64,000 nt of DNA from Actinoallomurus iriomotensis. GTDB taxonomy: Bacteria; Actinomycetota; Actinomycetes; Streptosporangiales; Streptosporangiaceae. Location: contig NZ_BSTJ01000013.1 in assembly GCF_030269445.1 (NCBI RefSeq), positions 201,751 to 265,750 on the forward strand, in the 5' to 3' direction. Numbering within the stretch: the first letter of the stretch is position 1; every line of letters begins with the position of its first letter. A program made the position numbers and the translations under genes. Below are positions 27,414-35,210 of the stretch, one piece after another. The notes below the pieces were generated by a model. That model saw only the letters and a list, made by a program, of their open reading frames with translations, did no database searches and had not been told where the DNA came from.

Positions 27414-27736
27414 CCTGGGGGCGGGCCTGGCCGGTGCGAAGGAGCTTGTCGCCGGTCATACGGGCGCCGCCCACTCGCCGGACGGTGTCGCGGGCGGCGG
27501 TCCGGCTCCCGGAGATGATCCGTGCGAGGCCGTCCCGAGATCGAGCCCAGGTTCCGCCGGGAGTTCCCGGCGCTCATGGCGCGCAACGACGTGCGGCACC
27601 GGCGGCGGTCGATGGACCCACCCGACGCCCCGGAGGACACCTACGAGGCGCCGCCGCTCCGCTCGACACTGCGGGAAGGCCGAGTTCCTCCGTGGCCTCC
27701 CGAGCGGAATCGCGTGCCGGTCCGGGAAACGGCCGC
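27414..27736. other. Intergenic region without a confident gene
   Basis: 323 bp between sbcC and a convergent GNAT gene. A minus-strand frame ending at 27403-27405, inside the sbcC end, reads like coding sequence for about 45 residues (ARIISGSRTAARDTVRRVGG then ARMTGDKLLRTG) but has no start. It could be another gene-end relic. I cannot assign a family. Confidence 0.4.
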
Positions 27737-28255
27737 TCAGGCCGTGCCCGGACCCTCGTCGAGAGTGATCCAGAAGCGGTCCTCGTCGCCGTGGGGACGG
27801 TCGAGTACTCCGCCGTTGGCGAGGATCACCCGGCGCGACGCCTCGTTGTCCCGGCCGCAGGTGAGGAGTACGCGGTCGAGGCCGAGCCGCCGGCATTCCA
27901 GCAGCCCGGCCGAGAGCATCCGAGTCGCGTGGCCGCGTCGGCGCCAGGGAGTGACGACGTGGTACCCCACATGGCCGCCCACCTCGGCGAGTTCCGGTGT
28001 GAGCCGGTGCCGGATGATGAGCATGCCGAGGTAGTCCTGTCCGGCCACGTACCAGAAGCCGGTGCACGGCACGCCCCACCGGAGGAACACACCGCGCCGC
28101 TCCGCGACGAACGCGTCGAAGTCCTCGACGGCCGGGGCGAGCCACTCCGTACTCCTCCCTTCCGCCAGGCAGTCGGCTCGCTCGCCGGTGAGGAACGAAT
28201 CACGTAGGGCCGCCGTCGGCTGGACGAGGCGCGGTGTCTCGGCCAGGTCGCTCAT
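27737..28255 (-). CDS. GNAT family N-acetyltransferase
   Basis: 172 aa. It carries the RimJ/RimL-like acetyl-CoA-binding region VGYHVVTPWRRRGHATRMLS with the R/Q-x-x-G-x-A/G loop, and a late RVILANGGVLDRPHGDEDRF. The acceptor is unknown. The start ATG (28253-28255) overlaps the stop of a GH47-tail relic by 4 bp, so translation may be coupled to a reading frame that is no longer a whole gene. Confidence 0.88.
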   Translation of the reverse strand: MSDLAETPRLVQPTAALRDSFLTGERADCLAEGRSTEWLAPAVEDFDAFVAERRGVFLRWGVPCTGFWYVAGQDYLGMLIIRHRLTPELAEVGGHVGYHVVTPWRRRGHATRMLSAGLLECRRLGLDRVLLTCGRDNEASRRVILANGGVLDRPHGDEDRFWITLDEGPGTA

Positions 28256-28331
28256 CTCCGGTTCGGCCGGCGCGGGACCGTGCCCTCCGCCGGCAGGTGG
28301 TCGTTGTGGCGGTCGAAGCCATGGGAAGGGG
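28252..28331 (-). pseudogene. 3'-end relic of a second GH47-type gene
   Basis: The minus-strand frame ends GFDRHNDHLPAEGTVPRR then PNRR and a stop at 28252-28254. It aligns over its last 21 residues with the end of the intact GH47 protein just upstream (FDYRNNYLSTEGAVLRGIIR), with about half the residues identical and the stop at the same position. Only this tail is recognisable in the 127-bp gap. Its TGA is part of the ATGA that starts the GNAT gene. Confidence 0.65.
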
Positions 28332-28382
28332 AGGCGGCCGGCGAAGGACGTGCCCCTGGCGAGCCGTCGGCCGCGGCGGACC

Positions 28383-29795
28383 TCAGCGCCGGATGATTCC
28401 CCGCAGGACCGCGCCCTCCGTCGACAGGTAGTTGTTCCGGTAGTCGAAGCGCGGGCAGTCGGCGAACAGCAGGTACCAGTACTTCATCTGCTCCGCCCAC
28501 CAGTAGCCCGGAGTCAGGTCGCCGAGTTTGACCGGGGAGGCGGTGACGTCCGTGGCGATCGTCCAGCCGTTCGCCACGCGGGAGGCGCGCTTCTGCCGCA
28601 GGTAGTAGTCGTACGCCCGTTCGCGGTAGAGCTCCTTGCCGGTCACCAGCCACAGGTTGAACGCCGCGTCGACGTACTCCGGGCGGAGCTGGTTGCCCGG
28701 GTCGGTCGCCTTGCCCGTGCCGTAGTCGTACCCCTCCGGCAGCAGCGGGTACGACGCCAGCACCGACGCCCACGCCGAGTGGTACGCCTCGCCCTCGCGC
28801 AGGTGGCCGCTCTGGCCCAGCAGGCCGGCGTAGTAGCTGGTCAGCTCGGACGTCTCGCGTCCGAGGGCCGCGCCGGTCGTCATGTCGGCCCGGTGGAACC
28901 ACAGCCCACCGTCGAGACGCTCCTCCTCATGCCGCAGTACGGCCCTGGTCAGCGTGTCGTACCAGTGCTTGAGGTCGCGGTCGCGGAACAGGTCCCAGCC
29001 GTCCCAGAGGTACTCGAAGAACGAGTCCACCGGCGGGTCGACGCGGGCGCTGGAGTCCGTCCACTCGCCCGTCTCGATGTTGATCTCGGTGCCGACCAGG
29101 TCGAGGCCGGAGCGCCGGTCGTACACCGCGCGCAGTGCCTTCTTCGCCGCGTCGAAGTACCGCGAGTCGTGCACCAGCCGCGACAGCGTGCCGAACTCGG
29201 CGATGATCGTCCCCACCTCGGCGAGCACGTTGACGTTCCCGGTGATGTCACCCGTGGACGGGTTGACCCGGCGGTACGGCAGGCCGGTGGGGGACTCGGT
29301 GAAGCACGGCAGGAGGATGTCGGCGATCGTCCGCGCCTGGTCGAGCAGGGCGCGCTCGCCCGTGCACAGGTACCCCGACAGCAGCCCGCCGACCATCCGG
29401 ATGTTGGTCTCGAAGACCTGCACGTCGGCGTCGACCCCGGCGAAGTCGAGGTGGTCGCGTACCCACCGGACCCCGTCGGCGAGCTCGTCGTCCAGGCCCA
29501 TGAAGTAGAGCGTGCCGAGCGCCTCGACGATGCTCAGCCCGACCGGATGCGCCGAGTCGAAGAACTCGCTGTGCCCGCCGCTGACGGGAAGCAGCTGGTC
29601 ATGGCCCCACGCGTACCGCCGGTAGGACCCCCAGGCGTGCCGCAGCTCGGCCCGCACGTCCTCGGCGACCCGGTGCCAGTCACGGTGCCCGGCCGCGTTC
29701 GCCGGGCCGGCCGGGAGACCCGCGACGGCCAGGCCGCCGGCCGCCGTCAGGGTGCCGAGGAACGCTCTGCGCGTGAAGGGGATGGAGGCTCTCAT
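28383..29795 (-). CDS. Exported glycoside hydrolase family 47-like alpha-mannosidase
   Basis: 470 aa. The N-terminal twin-arginine signal (FTRRAFLGTLTAAGGLAVAG) predicts Tat export. The rest follows the GH47 (alpha/alpha)7 pattern: AWGSYRRYAWGHDQLLPVSG, VEALGTLYFMGLDDE, VFETNIRMVGGLLSGYL, IIAEFGTLSRLVHD, SFFEYLWDGW, QLRPEYVDAAFNLWLVTG, and WWAEQMKYWYLLF. Acidic residues expected in catalysis and a C-terminal region that normally carries the Ca-binding Thr are present, though I cannot place each one. It likely trims alpha-1,2-mannose from glycans outside the cell. A LacI-type operator lies 27 bp upstream. Confidence 0.82.
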   Translation of the reverse strand: MRASIPFTRRAFLGTLTAAGGLAVAGLPAGPANAAGHRDWHRVAEDVRAELRHAWGSYRRYAWGHDQLLPVSGGHSEFFDSAHPVGLSIVEALGTLYFMGLDDELADGVRWVRDHLDFAGVDADVQVFETNIRMVGGLLSGYLCTGERALLDQARTIADILLPCFTESPTGLPYRRVNPSTGDITGNVNVLAEVGTIIAEFGTLSRLVHDSRYFDAAKKALRAVYDRRSGLDLVGTEINIETGEWTDSSARVDPPVDSFFEYLWDGWDLFRDRDLKHWYDTLTRAVLRHEEERLDGGLWFHRADMTTGAALGRETSELTSYYAGLLGQSGHLREGEAYHSAWASVLASYPLLPEGYDYGTGKATDPGNQLRPEYVDAAFNLWLVTGKELYRERAYDYYLRQKRASRVANGWTIATDVTASPVKLGDLTPGYWWAEQMKYWYLLFADCPRFDYRNNYLSTEGAVLRGIIRR

Positions 29796-29822
29796 CGCTC
29801 ACCGCCGAAGTCAGGAGATCAT

Positions 29823-29834
29823 GACAACGTTGTC
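29823..29834 (-). promoter_or_regulatory. LacI-family operator before the GH47 gene
   Basis: GACAACGTTGTC is a perfect 12-bp palindrome whose centre is CG. It matches the TGACAACGTTGTCA core known for sugar-responsive LacI-family repressors in actinomycetes. It is placed 27 bp before the GH47 start codon, where binding would block transcription. No LacI gene adjoins it; the nearest is at 33991. Confidence 0.7.
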
Positions 29835-29896
29835 GTCCTACCATCCGCCGGATCTCCTGGCGATGAGGCTGACCGGTCCCGGCCGAACCGTTGATG

Positions 29897-30337
29897 TCAG
29901 CGGCGGAACCACTCCCGCGCGGCCGGCGTGAGCGACAGCCAGGCGACCGCCGCTGGGAGGGCGAGGAAGACGACCGCGACCGCGATCCCGATGACGTCCT
30001 GGACCGCGAGGGCGACGACCAGCACGACGAGCCCGCCGAAGACGAAGAACGCCTGGAGGGAGATCACTGGGACCCACACCCAGTACGCACGGCGCGCCGC
30101 GGCGACGGCACACCCGCCCCAGAGCGCGACGACCGGCACGAGGAACAGACCGGCGACGACCGTCTGCCCGACGCCGCTCTGACCATGGGAGCTCCGGTCA
30201 TGGGCGGTCACGAACATTTCGGCCACGGCGAGTACGAAGAGGGCCGTCTCGAACCACAGTCCCGCGACCGCCCAGCCGACCTTCGCGGGCATGCGTCGCG
30301 GTCTGTCGTCAGGGCGCTGAACGGTCATCGGTCTCAC
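29897..30337 (-). CDS. Small integral membrane protein, unknown function
   Basis: 146 aa from the GTG at 30337, which follows GGAGGAGGAACT. Four membrane segments are visible: VGWAVAGLWFETALFVLAVA, TVVAGLFLVPVVALWGGCAV, VPVISLQAFFVFGGLVVLVV and IAVAVVFLALPAAVAWLSL. No family motif is recognised. It is divergent from the MFS transporter at 30578. Confidence 0.7.
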   Translation of the reverse strand: MRPMTVQRPDDRPRRMPAKVGWAVAGLWFETALFVLAVAEMFVTAHDRSSHGQSGVGQTVVAGLFLVPVVALWGGCAVAAARRAYWVWVPVISLQAFFVFGGLVVLVVALAVQDVIGIAVAVVFLALPAAVAWLSLTPAAREWFRR

Positions 30338-30400
30338 AGTTCCTCCTCCAAGTGGGCCGGCAGCACCGTAGACCGCGTGCCCGGGGACCCCTCCCGGCCG

Positions 30401-30420
30401 ACGTCATGACGTTCACGTCA
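30401..30420. promoter_or_regulatory. Overlapping ACGTCA palindromes in a divergent promoter region
   Basis: ACGTCATGACGT (30401-30412) and TGACGT-tc-ACGTCA (30407-30420) share a half-site, giving three ACGTCA-type half-sites in 20 bp. They lie in the 240-bp gap between the membrane protein and the MFS transporter, which otherwise has no gene. This is a candidate regulator cluster for one or both genes. Confidence 0.45.
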
Positions 30421-30577
30421 GCCATCCGTAAGGCGTCCTTGATGGACTTACAGGTCTCCCCTGGAGTGACGGCGTCGTCGTTCCGCGCCGGTCCCGGCCG
30501 AGATCGGTGTGGCGACGGTCGCCTTCCTCCGCCCGTACGCCACCGGCTTCACCCGTCAGCAGAGGGACGGCAACGTC

Positions 30578-31870
30578 ATGACAGCACCAGGGACGGCACC
30601 GGCCCGAGTGGGGTACGGGAGTGTCTTCGCGGTCCGTGAGTTCCGTGCGCTGTGGGCCGGTGAGCTGTTCTCCCAGGTGGGGGACCAGTTCGCCAGGGTC
30701 GCGCTCGCGGTGCTCGTCTACCAGCGGACGTCCTCGGCCCTGCTCACCGGACTGGTCTACGCCCTCACGTACATCCCGTCGTTCATCGGCGGCGTGCTGC
30801 TGGGCGGCCTGGCCGATCGGCACCCGCGGCGCGAGGTCGTCGTCACCGTGGACGTGCTGCGGGCGGTGCTGACCGGGCTCATGGCGATACCCGGCCTTCC
30901 GCTGCCGGTCCTCTGCGTGCTGCTCACGGCCATGACCACGCTGGGCGGGCCGTTCAAGGGCGCTCAGCTCGCCCTGCTCGCGGACGTACTGACCGGCGAT
31001 CGCTACGTGCTGGCGCTGTCGATACGCCACATGACGATCCAGTCCGCCCAGGTCGGCGGCTTTCTCGTCGGAGGTGTCCTGGCGCAGGCCGTCAGCCCGT
31101 CCGCCGGGCTCGGCGTGGACGCCCTCAGCTTCGGCGCGGCCGCCCTCCTCGTGCGCTTCGGTGTCCACGCGAGGCCGGCTCCCACCGGGGCGGATGTCGA
31201 CGGCCCTCCCTCCGGCCGGCGGGCGACCGGCGGCGGGCTCATGATGGTGTTGCGCCATCCCGGGCTGCGCTCGCTCACCGCGTTGAGCTGGCTGGCCGGC
31301 TGCTACATCGTCCCCGAGGGGATCGCGGCGCCGTACGCGGACGCGGTCGGCGCCGGTACGGCCGTGACGGTCGGCCTGATCATGGCGAGCGACCCGATCG
31401 GCTCCGTCGTCGGTGCGTTCGTCTTCGGGCGGTTCGTGCCGGAGCACGCGCGGATCAGGGCCCTCGGACCCATCGCCCTGCTCGCCGGTGTCCCGCTGGC
31501 GTTGTGCGCCCTCAGACCGGGGCTCGCCGTCTCCGCACTGCTGTTCGCGATGTCGGGCGCGCTGGCCACGGCGTACCACATGCAGATCGGCGCGTCGTTC
31601 GTCCAGCTCGTCCCCGCGTCCAGCAAGGCGGAGGCGCTCGGTGCCATGTCCTCCGGCCTCATCACCGTGCAGGGCCTCGGCGCGCTGGTCGGCGGCGGGC
31701 TGTCCGATCTGTTCGGAGCCGCGAACACCGTCGCGATCGCGGGTGTGGCCGGGATCCTGCTCGGCCTCTCTCCTGCGCGGACCTGGATGCGGGAGGCGCG
31801 AGCCGTGCGTTCCCCCGACGCCGCGGAGGACATCCGAGAGGAGGTGACACCGATGAGCAGGGATCAGTGA
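30578..31870 (+). CDS. MFS transporter (enterobactin-exporter-like group)
   Basis: 430 aa from the ATG at 30578, which has AGAGGGA upstream. Twelve membrane segments are likely, with FRALWAGELFSQVGDQFARV at the start, the loop GLADRHPRREVVVTVDVLRA after TM2, and a second-half start at LRHPGLRSLTALSWLAG. This group exports small molecules or antibiotics. The C-terminal tail (after ARTWMREAR) has about 20 extra residues compared with the relic copy downstream. It is followed by that relic and a GNAT gene. Confidence 0.9.
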   Translation: MTAPGTAPARVGYGSVFAVREFRALWAGELFSQVGDQFARVALAVLVYQRTSSALLTGLVYALTYIPSFIGGVLLGGLADRHPRREVVVTVDVLRAVLTGLMAIPGLPLPVLCVLLTAMTTLGGPFKGAQLALLADVLTGDRYVLALSIRHMTIQSAQVGGFLVGGVLAQAVSPSAGLGVDALSFGAAALLVRFGVHARPAPTGADVDGPPSGRRATGGGLMMVLRHPGLRSLTALSWLAGCYIVPEGIAAPYADAVGAGTAVTVGLIMASDPIGSVVGAFVFGRFVPEHARIRALGPIALLAGVPLALCALRPGLAVSALLFAMSGALATAYHMQIGASFVQLVPASSKAEALGAMSSGLITVQGLGALVGGGLSDLFGAANTVAIAGVAGILLGLSPARTWMREARAVRSPDAAEDIREEVTPMSRDQ

Positions 31871-31883
31871 ACGAGGTGAGTTA

Positions 31884-32060
31884 AGCGCGTCGTTCGTCCA
31901 GCGTGTCTCCGGCAAGGCGGAAGGGGCCGGTGTCATGTCCTCCGGCGTCATCACCGTGCGGGGCCCCGGCACGCTGGCGGGCGGCGGATCGATCGCCGGT
32001 GCGGCCGGATTCCTGCGGGACCTCTCCTCGGCGCGGACGTGGATGCGGGAGGCACGGTGA
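31884..32060 (+). pseudogene. Decayed copy of the MFS transporter 3' end
   Basis: The frame from 31884 reads SASFVQRVSGKAEGAGVMSS, GVITVRGPGTLAGGG and, after an internal deletion, LSSARTWMREAR and a stop. It aligns with the final 75 or so residues of the intact MFS protein (ASFVQLVP...MSSGLITVQG...ARTWMREAR) but lacks the segment around LSDLFGAANTVA. There is no start. The stop TGA (32058-32060) is shared with the GTG start of the next gene. Confidence 0.88.
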
Positions 32061-32686
32061 GCGTTCTCGGGAGAGCCACCGCTCGTGCCGCCGAGCAGTT
32101 GGGTCTGTTCAAGGGCGCGCGATGGTACCTGCGTGAGGCGCCTCGTACGGGTGCCGCCAAGGCCGAGACCGTCCTCGTCGGAGTCCCCAAGACGGGGCCG
32201 CGTCCGCCTGTCGGCGAGGTGCGGTTGCTGGCCCCCGACGATTGGGCGATCCAGAGATCGTTCTCATTGCGGCTCCATGATTACCCGCTGGACTTCAACG
32301 TGACTCGCGCCAAGGTTCTCTCCATGACGGAAGCCGAGATCAGGGACGGCTTGCAGAAAATGCCGACTTTCGTGGGGACGCGCGATGGCGCGCCGGTCGC
32401 CCGAGTCCGACTTGCCCCTGATGAACCGGGCGTCTTGGAACTCAAGGGTGTGCTGGTGCTGCCGGAAGCGCGTGGCACCGGCATCAGCGATCTCACGGTG
32501 CGAACCGCCCTGGAATGGGCTCGCGACCAAGGACACGGCAAGGTCAGACTGTGGGTCCGCGAGAACAACAAGCCGGCGATCGACCTGTATACCCGCACCG
32601 GGTTCCGGCCCACGGGAGAAACCAAGCCGCTGGCCCAGGACCCGTCGCTGAACAGTGTCGAAATGATGGTGCGAGTTGGCCGTTGA
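32057..32686 (+). CDS. GNAT family N-acetyltransferase
   Basis: 209 aa from the GTG at 32057, with GGGAGG 5 bp upstream. The GNAT core is in the second half: LKGVLVLPEARGTGISDLTV (acetyl-CoA loop), TALEWARDQGHGKVRLWV, and NNKPAIDLYTRTGFRPTGET. An N-terminal extension of about 60 residues is unrecognised. The start overlaps the stop of the MFS relic, implying translational coupling. The acceptor is unknown. Confidence 0.88.
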   Translation: MSVLGRATARAAEQLGLFKGARWYLREAPRTGAAKAETVLVGVPKTGPRPPVGEVRLLAPDDWAIQRSFSLRLHDYPLDFNVTRAKVLSMTEAEIRDGLQKMPTFVGTRDGAPVARVRLAPDEPGVLELKGVLVLPEARGTGISDLTVRTALEWARDQGHGKVRLWVRENNKPAIDLYTRTGFRPTGETKPLAQDPSLNSVEMMVRVGR

Positions 32687-32722
32687 ATTCCTGCGAACCC
32701 GAGCGCAATTGCCGTTGCGGCA

Positions 32723-33913
32723 CTAGACCGGGGGCTCCGGCGACGGCGCGGGTACGCGGATCGGGCCGGCGGTGAGCAGGGTCAGCAGGCCCAGGACGCC
32801 GCCCGCGCCCGCGACCGCGAACGCTCCGTGCACCCCCGCCGCGTCGCCCGCGACGCCCGCGAGGGCCGAGCCCGCCGCGCTGCCCACGCAGAACGCCGTC
32901 ACCAGCCACGCGAACGCCTCGGTCACCGTGCCGCGCGGCGCGAGCCCGTCCACCAGCGTGAACGCGCACGCCAGCACCGGAGCGAGGAAGACGCCGCTGA
33001 GCATGGCCAGGACCACCATGACCGGCAGCGGCGGCGCCCACATCAGCGGCAGATAACCGGCGGCCAGGCCCGTCATCAGCAGGACCAGCCGCCGGTACGC
33101 CGGGCCGGTCCGGGGCCGGCTCCCGTACGTCACGCCGCCGACGAACGCGCCGCCCGCCGTGAGCGCGAGCAGCAGCCCCGAGGCGTACGAGATGTGGCGG
33201 GCGTCCGCGTACGTGACGGCGCCGACGCTGATCACGCCGAGGGCGACGCCGACGAAGGTCAGCGTGGCGATGAGCACCCGGATGCCGGGAGAGCGCAGCG
33301 GCCCCGCCCAGTGCCCGCCGCCGCCCTCGCCGCGCCAGGCGCGTGAGGGCCGGGAGGAGGTCACGATGAGCGTGCCGGCGACGCCGAGCAGCCCGGTGAG
33401 CAGCACCGCGACCTCGTCGGAGAACGCGGCGGCGGCGATGACGATGAGCGGTCCGCAGGTGAACAGCAGCTCCTGTGAGGCGGCGTCCAGCGCGTACGCC
33501 GCCTGGACCTCCGCCTCGCCGGGCAGGACCGACGGCCACAGGGCCCGCAGCCCGGCCTCCAGCGGTGGCGTGAAGAACCCGGCCACCAGCACCCCGGCGA
33601 CCGCGACCGGCAGCGGGCGCAGCCCCACCACCGCGAGCGACGCGAACCCGGCGGCGGCCGCCACCGCGCTCGCCGTCAGGATGCGCGGCTGGCCGAACCG
33701 GTCCATCGCCCGCCCGATCGCCGGCTGACCCGCCGCCATCGCCAGCCCGTACAGCGCGGACAGCGCACCCGCGAGGGTGTACCCGCCGCCGTGCGCACGG
33801 GCGAACAGGACGATCGCCAGCGGGCCCATGCCGTTGGGCAGCCGGCCGAGGAGCGTGCCGCCGAGCAGGCGTGCGGCGTACGGTCGCCGCAGGAAGTGGA
33901 GATAGGTGCGCAT
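32723..33913 (-). CDS. MFS transporter
   Basis: 396 aa with about 12 membrane segments. The first is at RRPYAARLLGGTLLGRLPNG, with MGPLAIVLFARAHGGGYTLA following. The central loop PSRAWRGEGGGGHWAGPLRS splits the halves. Such transporters often export sugars or drugs. It is divergent from a LacI regulator, and one of the two ATACGTAT operators lies 9 bp before its start, so LacI very likely represses it. Confidence 0.88.
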   Translation of the reverse strand: MRTYLHFLRRPYAARLLGGTLLGRLPNGMGPLAIVLFARAHGGGYTLAGALSALYGLAMAAGQPAIGRAMDRFGQPRILTASAVAAAAGFASLAVVGLRPLPVAVAGVLVAGFFTPPLEAGLRALWPSVLPGEAEVQAAYALDAASQELLFTCGPLIVIAAAAFSDEVAVLLTGLLGVAGTLIVTSSRPSRAWRGEGGGGHWAGPLRSPGIRVLIATLTFVGVALGVISVGAVTYADARHISYASGLLLALTAGGAFVGGVTYGSRPRTGPAYRRLVLLMTGLAAGYLPLMWAPPLPVMVVLAMLSGVFLAPVLACAFTLVDGLAPRGTVTEAFAWLVTAFCVGSAAGSALAGVAGDAAGVHGAFAVAGAGGVLGLLTLLTAGPIRVPAPSPEPPV

Positions 33914-33921
33914 GGATTCCC

Positions 33922-33962
33922 GTCATACGTATTACGGAGGCTTTGACGTCATACGTATCACG
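33922..33962. promoter_or_regulatory. Two LacI-regulator operators
   Basis: GTCATACGTAT(T/C)ACG occurs at 33922-33936 and 33948-33962, with starts 26 bp apart. Each contains the palindrome ATACGTAT. One is next to the MFS start and the other is 28 bp before the LacI start. This fits joint repression of both genes by the LacI protein. Confidence 0.7.
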
Positions 33963-33990
33963 TACGACGGCGTGGCTCTACTGTTGACGG

Positions 33991-34956
33991 GTGTCCAAGA
34001 GACCGACCAGCCGCGACGTGGCACGCGTCGCGGGAGTGTCGCAGTCGACCGTGTCGCTCGTCCTCGCCGGGAAGTCCGAGGGCCGGGTCAAACCGGAGAC
34101 CGGGCGGGCCGTGCGCGAGGCGGCGCGCCGGCTGGGCTACCGGCCCAACCTCGCCGCGCGCAGCCTGCGGCTCGGCCGCACCCGTACGGTGCTGCTCGTC
34201 GTGCCCACGCTGACCAGCCCGTTCTTCGGTGCCGTCTACACGGGCGCGGCGCGCGTCGCGAGCGAGCGCGGGTTCGGCGTCGTGGTGCACCCGTGGACCG
34301 ACGAGGCGGCCCCGGCGCGCAGCCCGGTCGACATCGAGGCCATCGACGGCGTCCTCGCCTCGTCACTCGGCGGTGGCGTCGCGGGCTTCGGCGACGTGCC
34401 GCTCGTCGTACTGGACAACGACCCGGCCGACCCGGCGACCTCGGTCAACTTCGACGTGGCCGGCGGCATGCGGGCGGTCGCCCGGCACCTCGCGGACCTC
34501 GGACACCGCCGCCTCGGGCACCTCGCCGCCGCCGTCGACACCTGGACCTTCCGCGTACGGGCCGAGGTCCTCACGGAGACGGGCGCCCTGACCGCCCGCG
34601 AACACTGCGCGATCGACGTCGCCGCCGCCCGCGAGGCCGCGCTGGCGCTGCTCGATCGCCCGGACCGGCCCACGGCCGTGGTCTGCGACGACGACCTGAT
34701 CGCCGCGGGCGCCTACAAGGCCGCCCGCCACCTCGGCCTGGACGTCCCGCGCGACGTGTCGGTCACCGGCTTCGACGACATCCTCGTCGCCACCGCCCTC
34801 GAACCGGAACTGACCACCATCCGCCTGCCGGCCGAACGCCTCGGCGCCCAGGCGATGACCGCCCTCCTCGAACGCCTCGACGGCCAGGCACCGCCGGACG
34901 TGTCCCTGCCGGCCGAACTCATCGTCCGCGGCTCCACCGCCCCACCCGCACCCTGA
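33991..34956 (+). CDS. LacI-family transcriptional regulator
   Basis: 321 aa from the GTG at 33991. The helix-turn-helix and hinge are TSRDVARVAGVSQSTVSLVL, and RLGYRPNLAARSLR follows. The effector domain shows VLLVVPTLTSPFFGAVYTGA, VVLDNDP, AVVCDDDLIAAGAYKAARHL and VSVTGFDDI. A TACTGT about 6 bp before the start suggests a leaderless transcript. It probably represses itself and the divergent MFS gene, with a sugar or nucleoside as likely effector. Confidence 0.93.
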   Translation: MSKRPTSRDVARVAGVSQSTVSLVLAGKSEGRVKPETGRAVREAARRLGYRPNLAARSLRLGRTRTVLLVVPTLTSPFFGAVYTGAARVASERGFGVVVHPWTDEAAPARSPVDIEAIDGVLASSLGGGVAGFGDVPLVVLDNDPADPATSVNFDVAGGMRAVARHLADLGHRRLGHLAAAVDTWTFRVRAEVLTETGALTAREHCAIDVAAAREAALALLDRPDRPTAVVCDDDLIAAGAYKAARHLGLDVPRDVSVTGFDDILVATALEPELTTIRLPAERLGAQAMTALLERLDGQAPPDVSLPAELIVRGSTAPPAP

Positions 34957-34957
34957 C

Positions 34958-35050
34958 CTACCGCGGCAACGCGTACACGACCGGCCCGCGATCGTCTTCC
35001 TCCACCCGCCACACATGCCCGACCTTCGCGTCGACCAGCACCAAGTCGGT
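34958..35050 (-). pseudogene. Possible broken small gene or gene-end relic
   Basis: The minus-strand frame reads TDLVLVDAKVGHVWRVEEDD then RGPVVYALPR and a natural stop at 34958-34960, two bases after the LacI stop. It looks coding by composition. An in-frame start is not found; a nearby ATG near 35140 is in another frame and closes after 17 codons. The 254-bp gap holds nothing else I recognise. Confidence 0.35.
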
Positions 35051-35210
35051 ACGGGTACGGGTCCGGGGCCGAGATTCACGTTCGTCCGCACGGCCACGCC
35101 ACCCGCCGTCTGTTGCTCTCCGTGGTCATCTGGTCACGCTAGCGATTCTTGTCCCTGTTCGGGGCGGGCCGCCGGTTTTCACCTCCGCGTGGCACGGCAG
35201 ACTGCGCGGT

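Noticed and set aside
27414..27736. Candidate gene between sbcC and the GNAT gene
   Set aside because: Only a 45-residue coding-like tail is visible in one minus-strand frame, with no start or family; recorded as an intergenic region instead.
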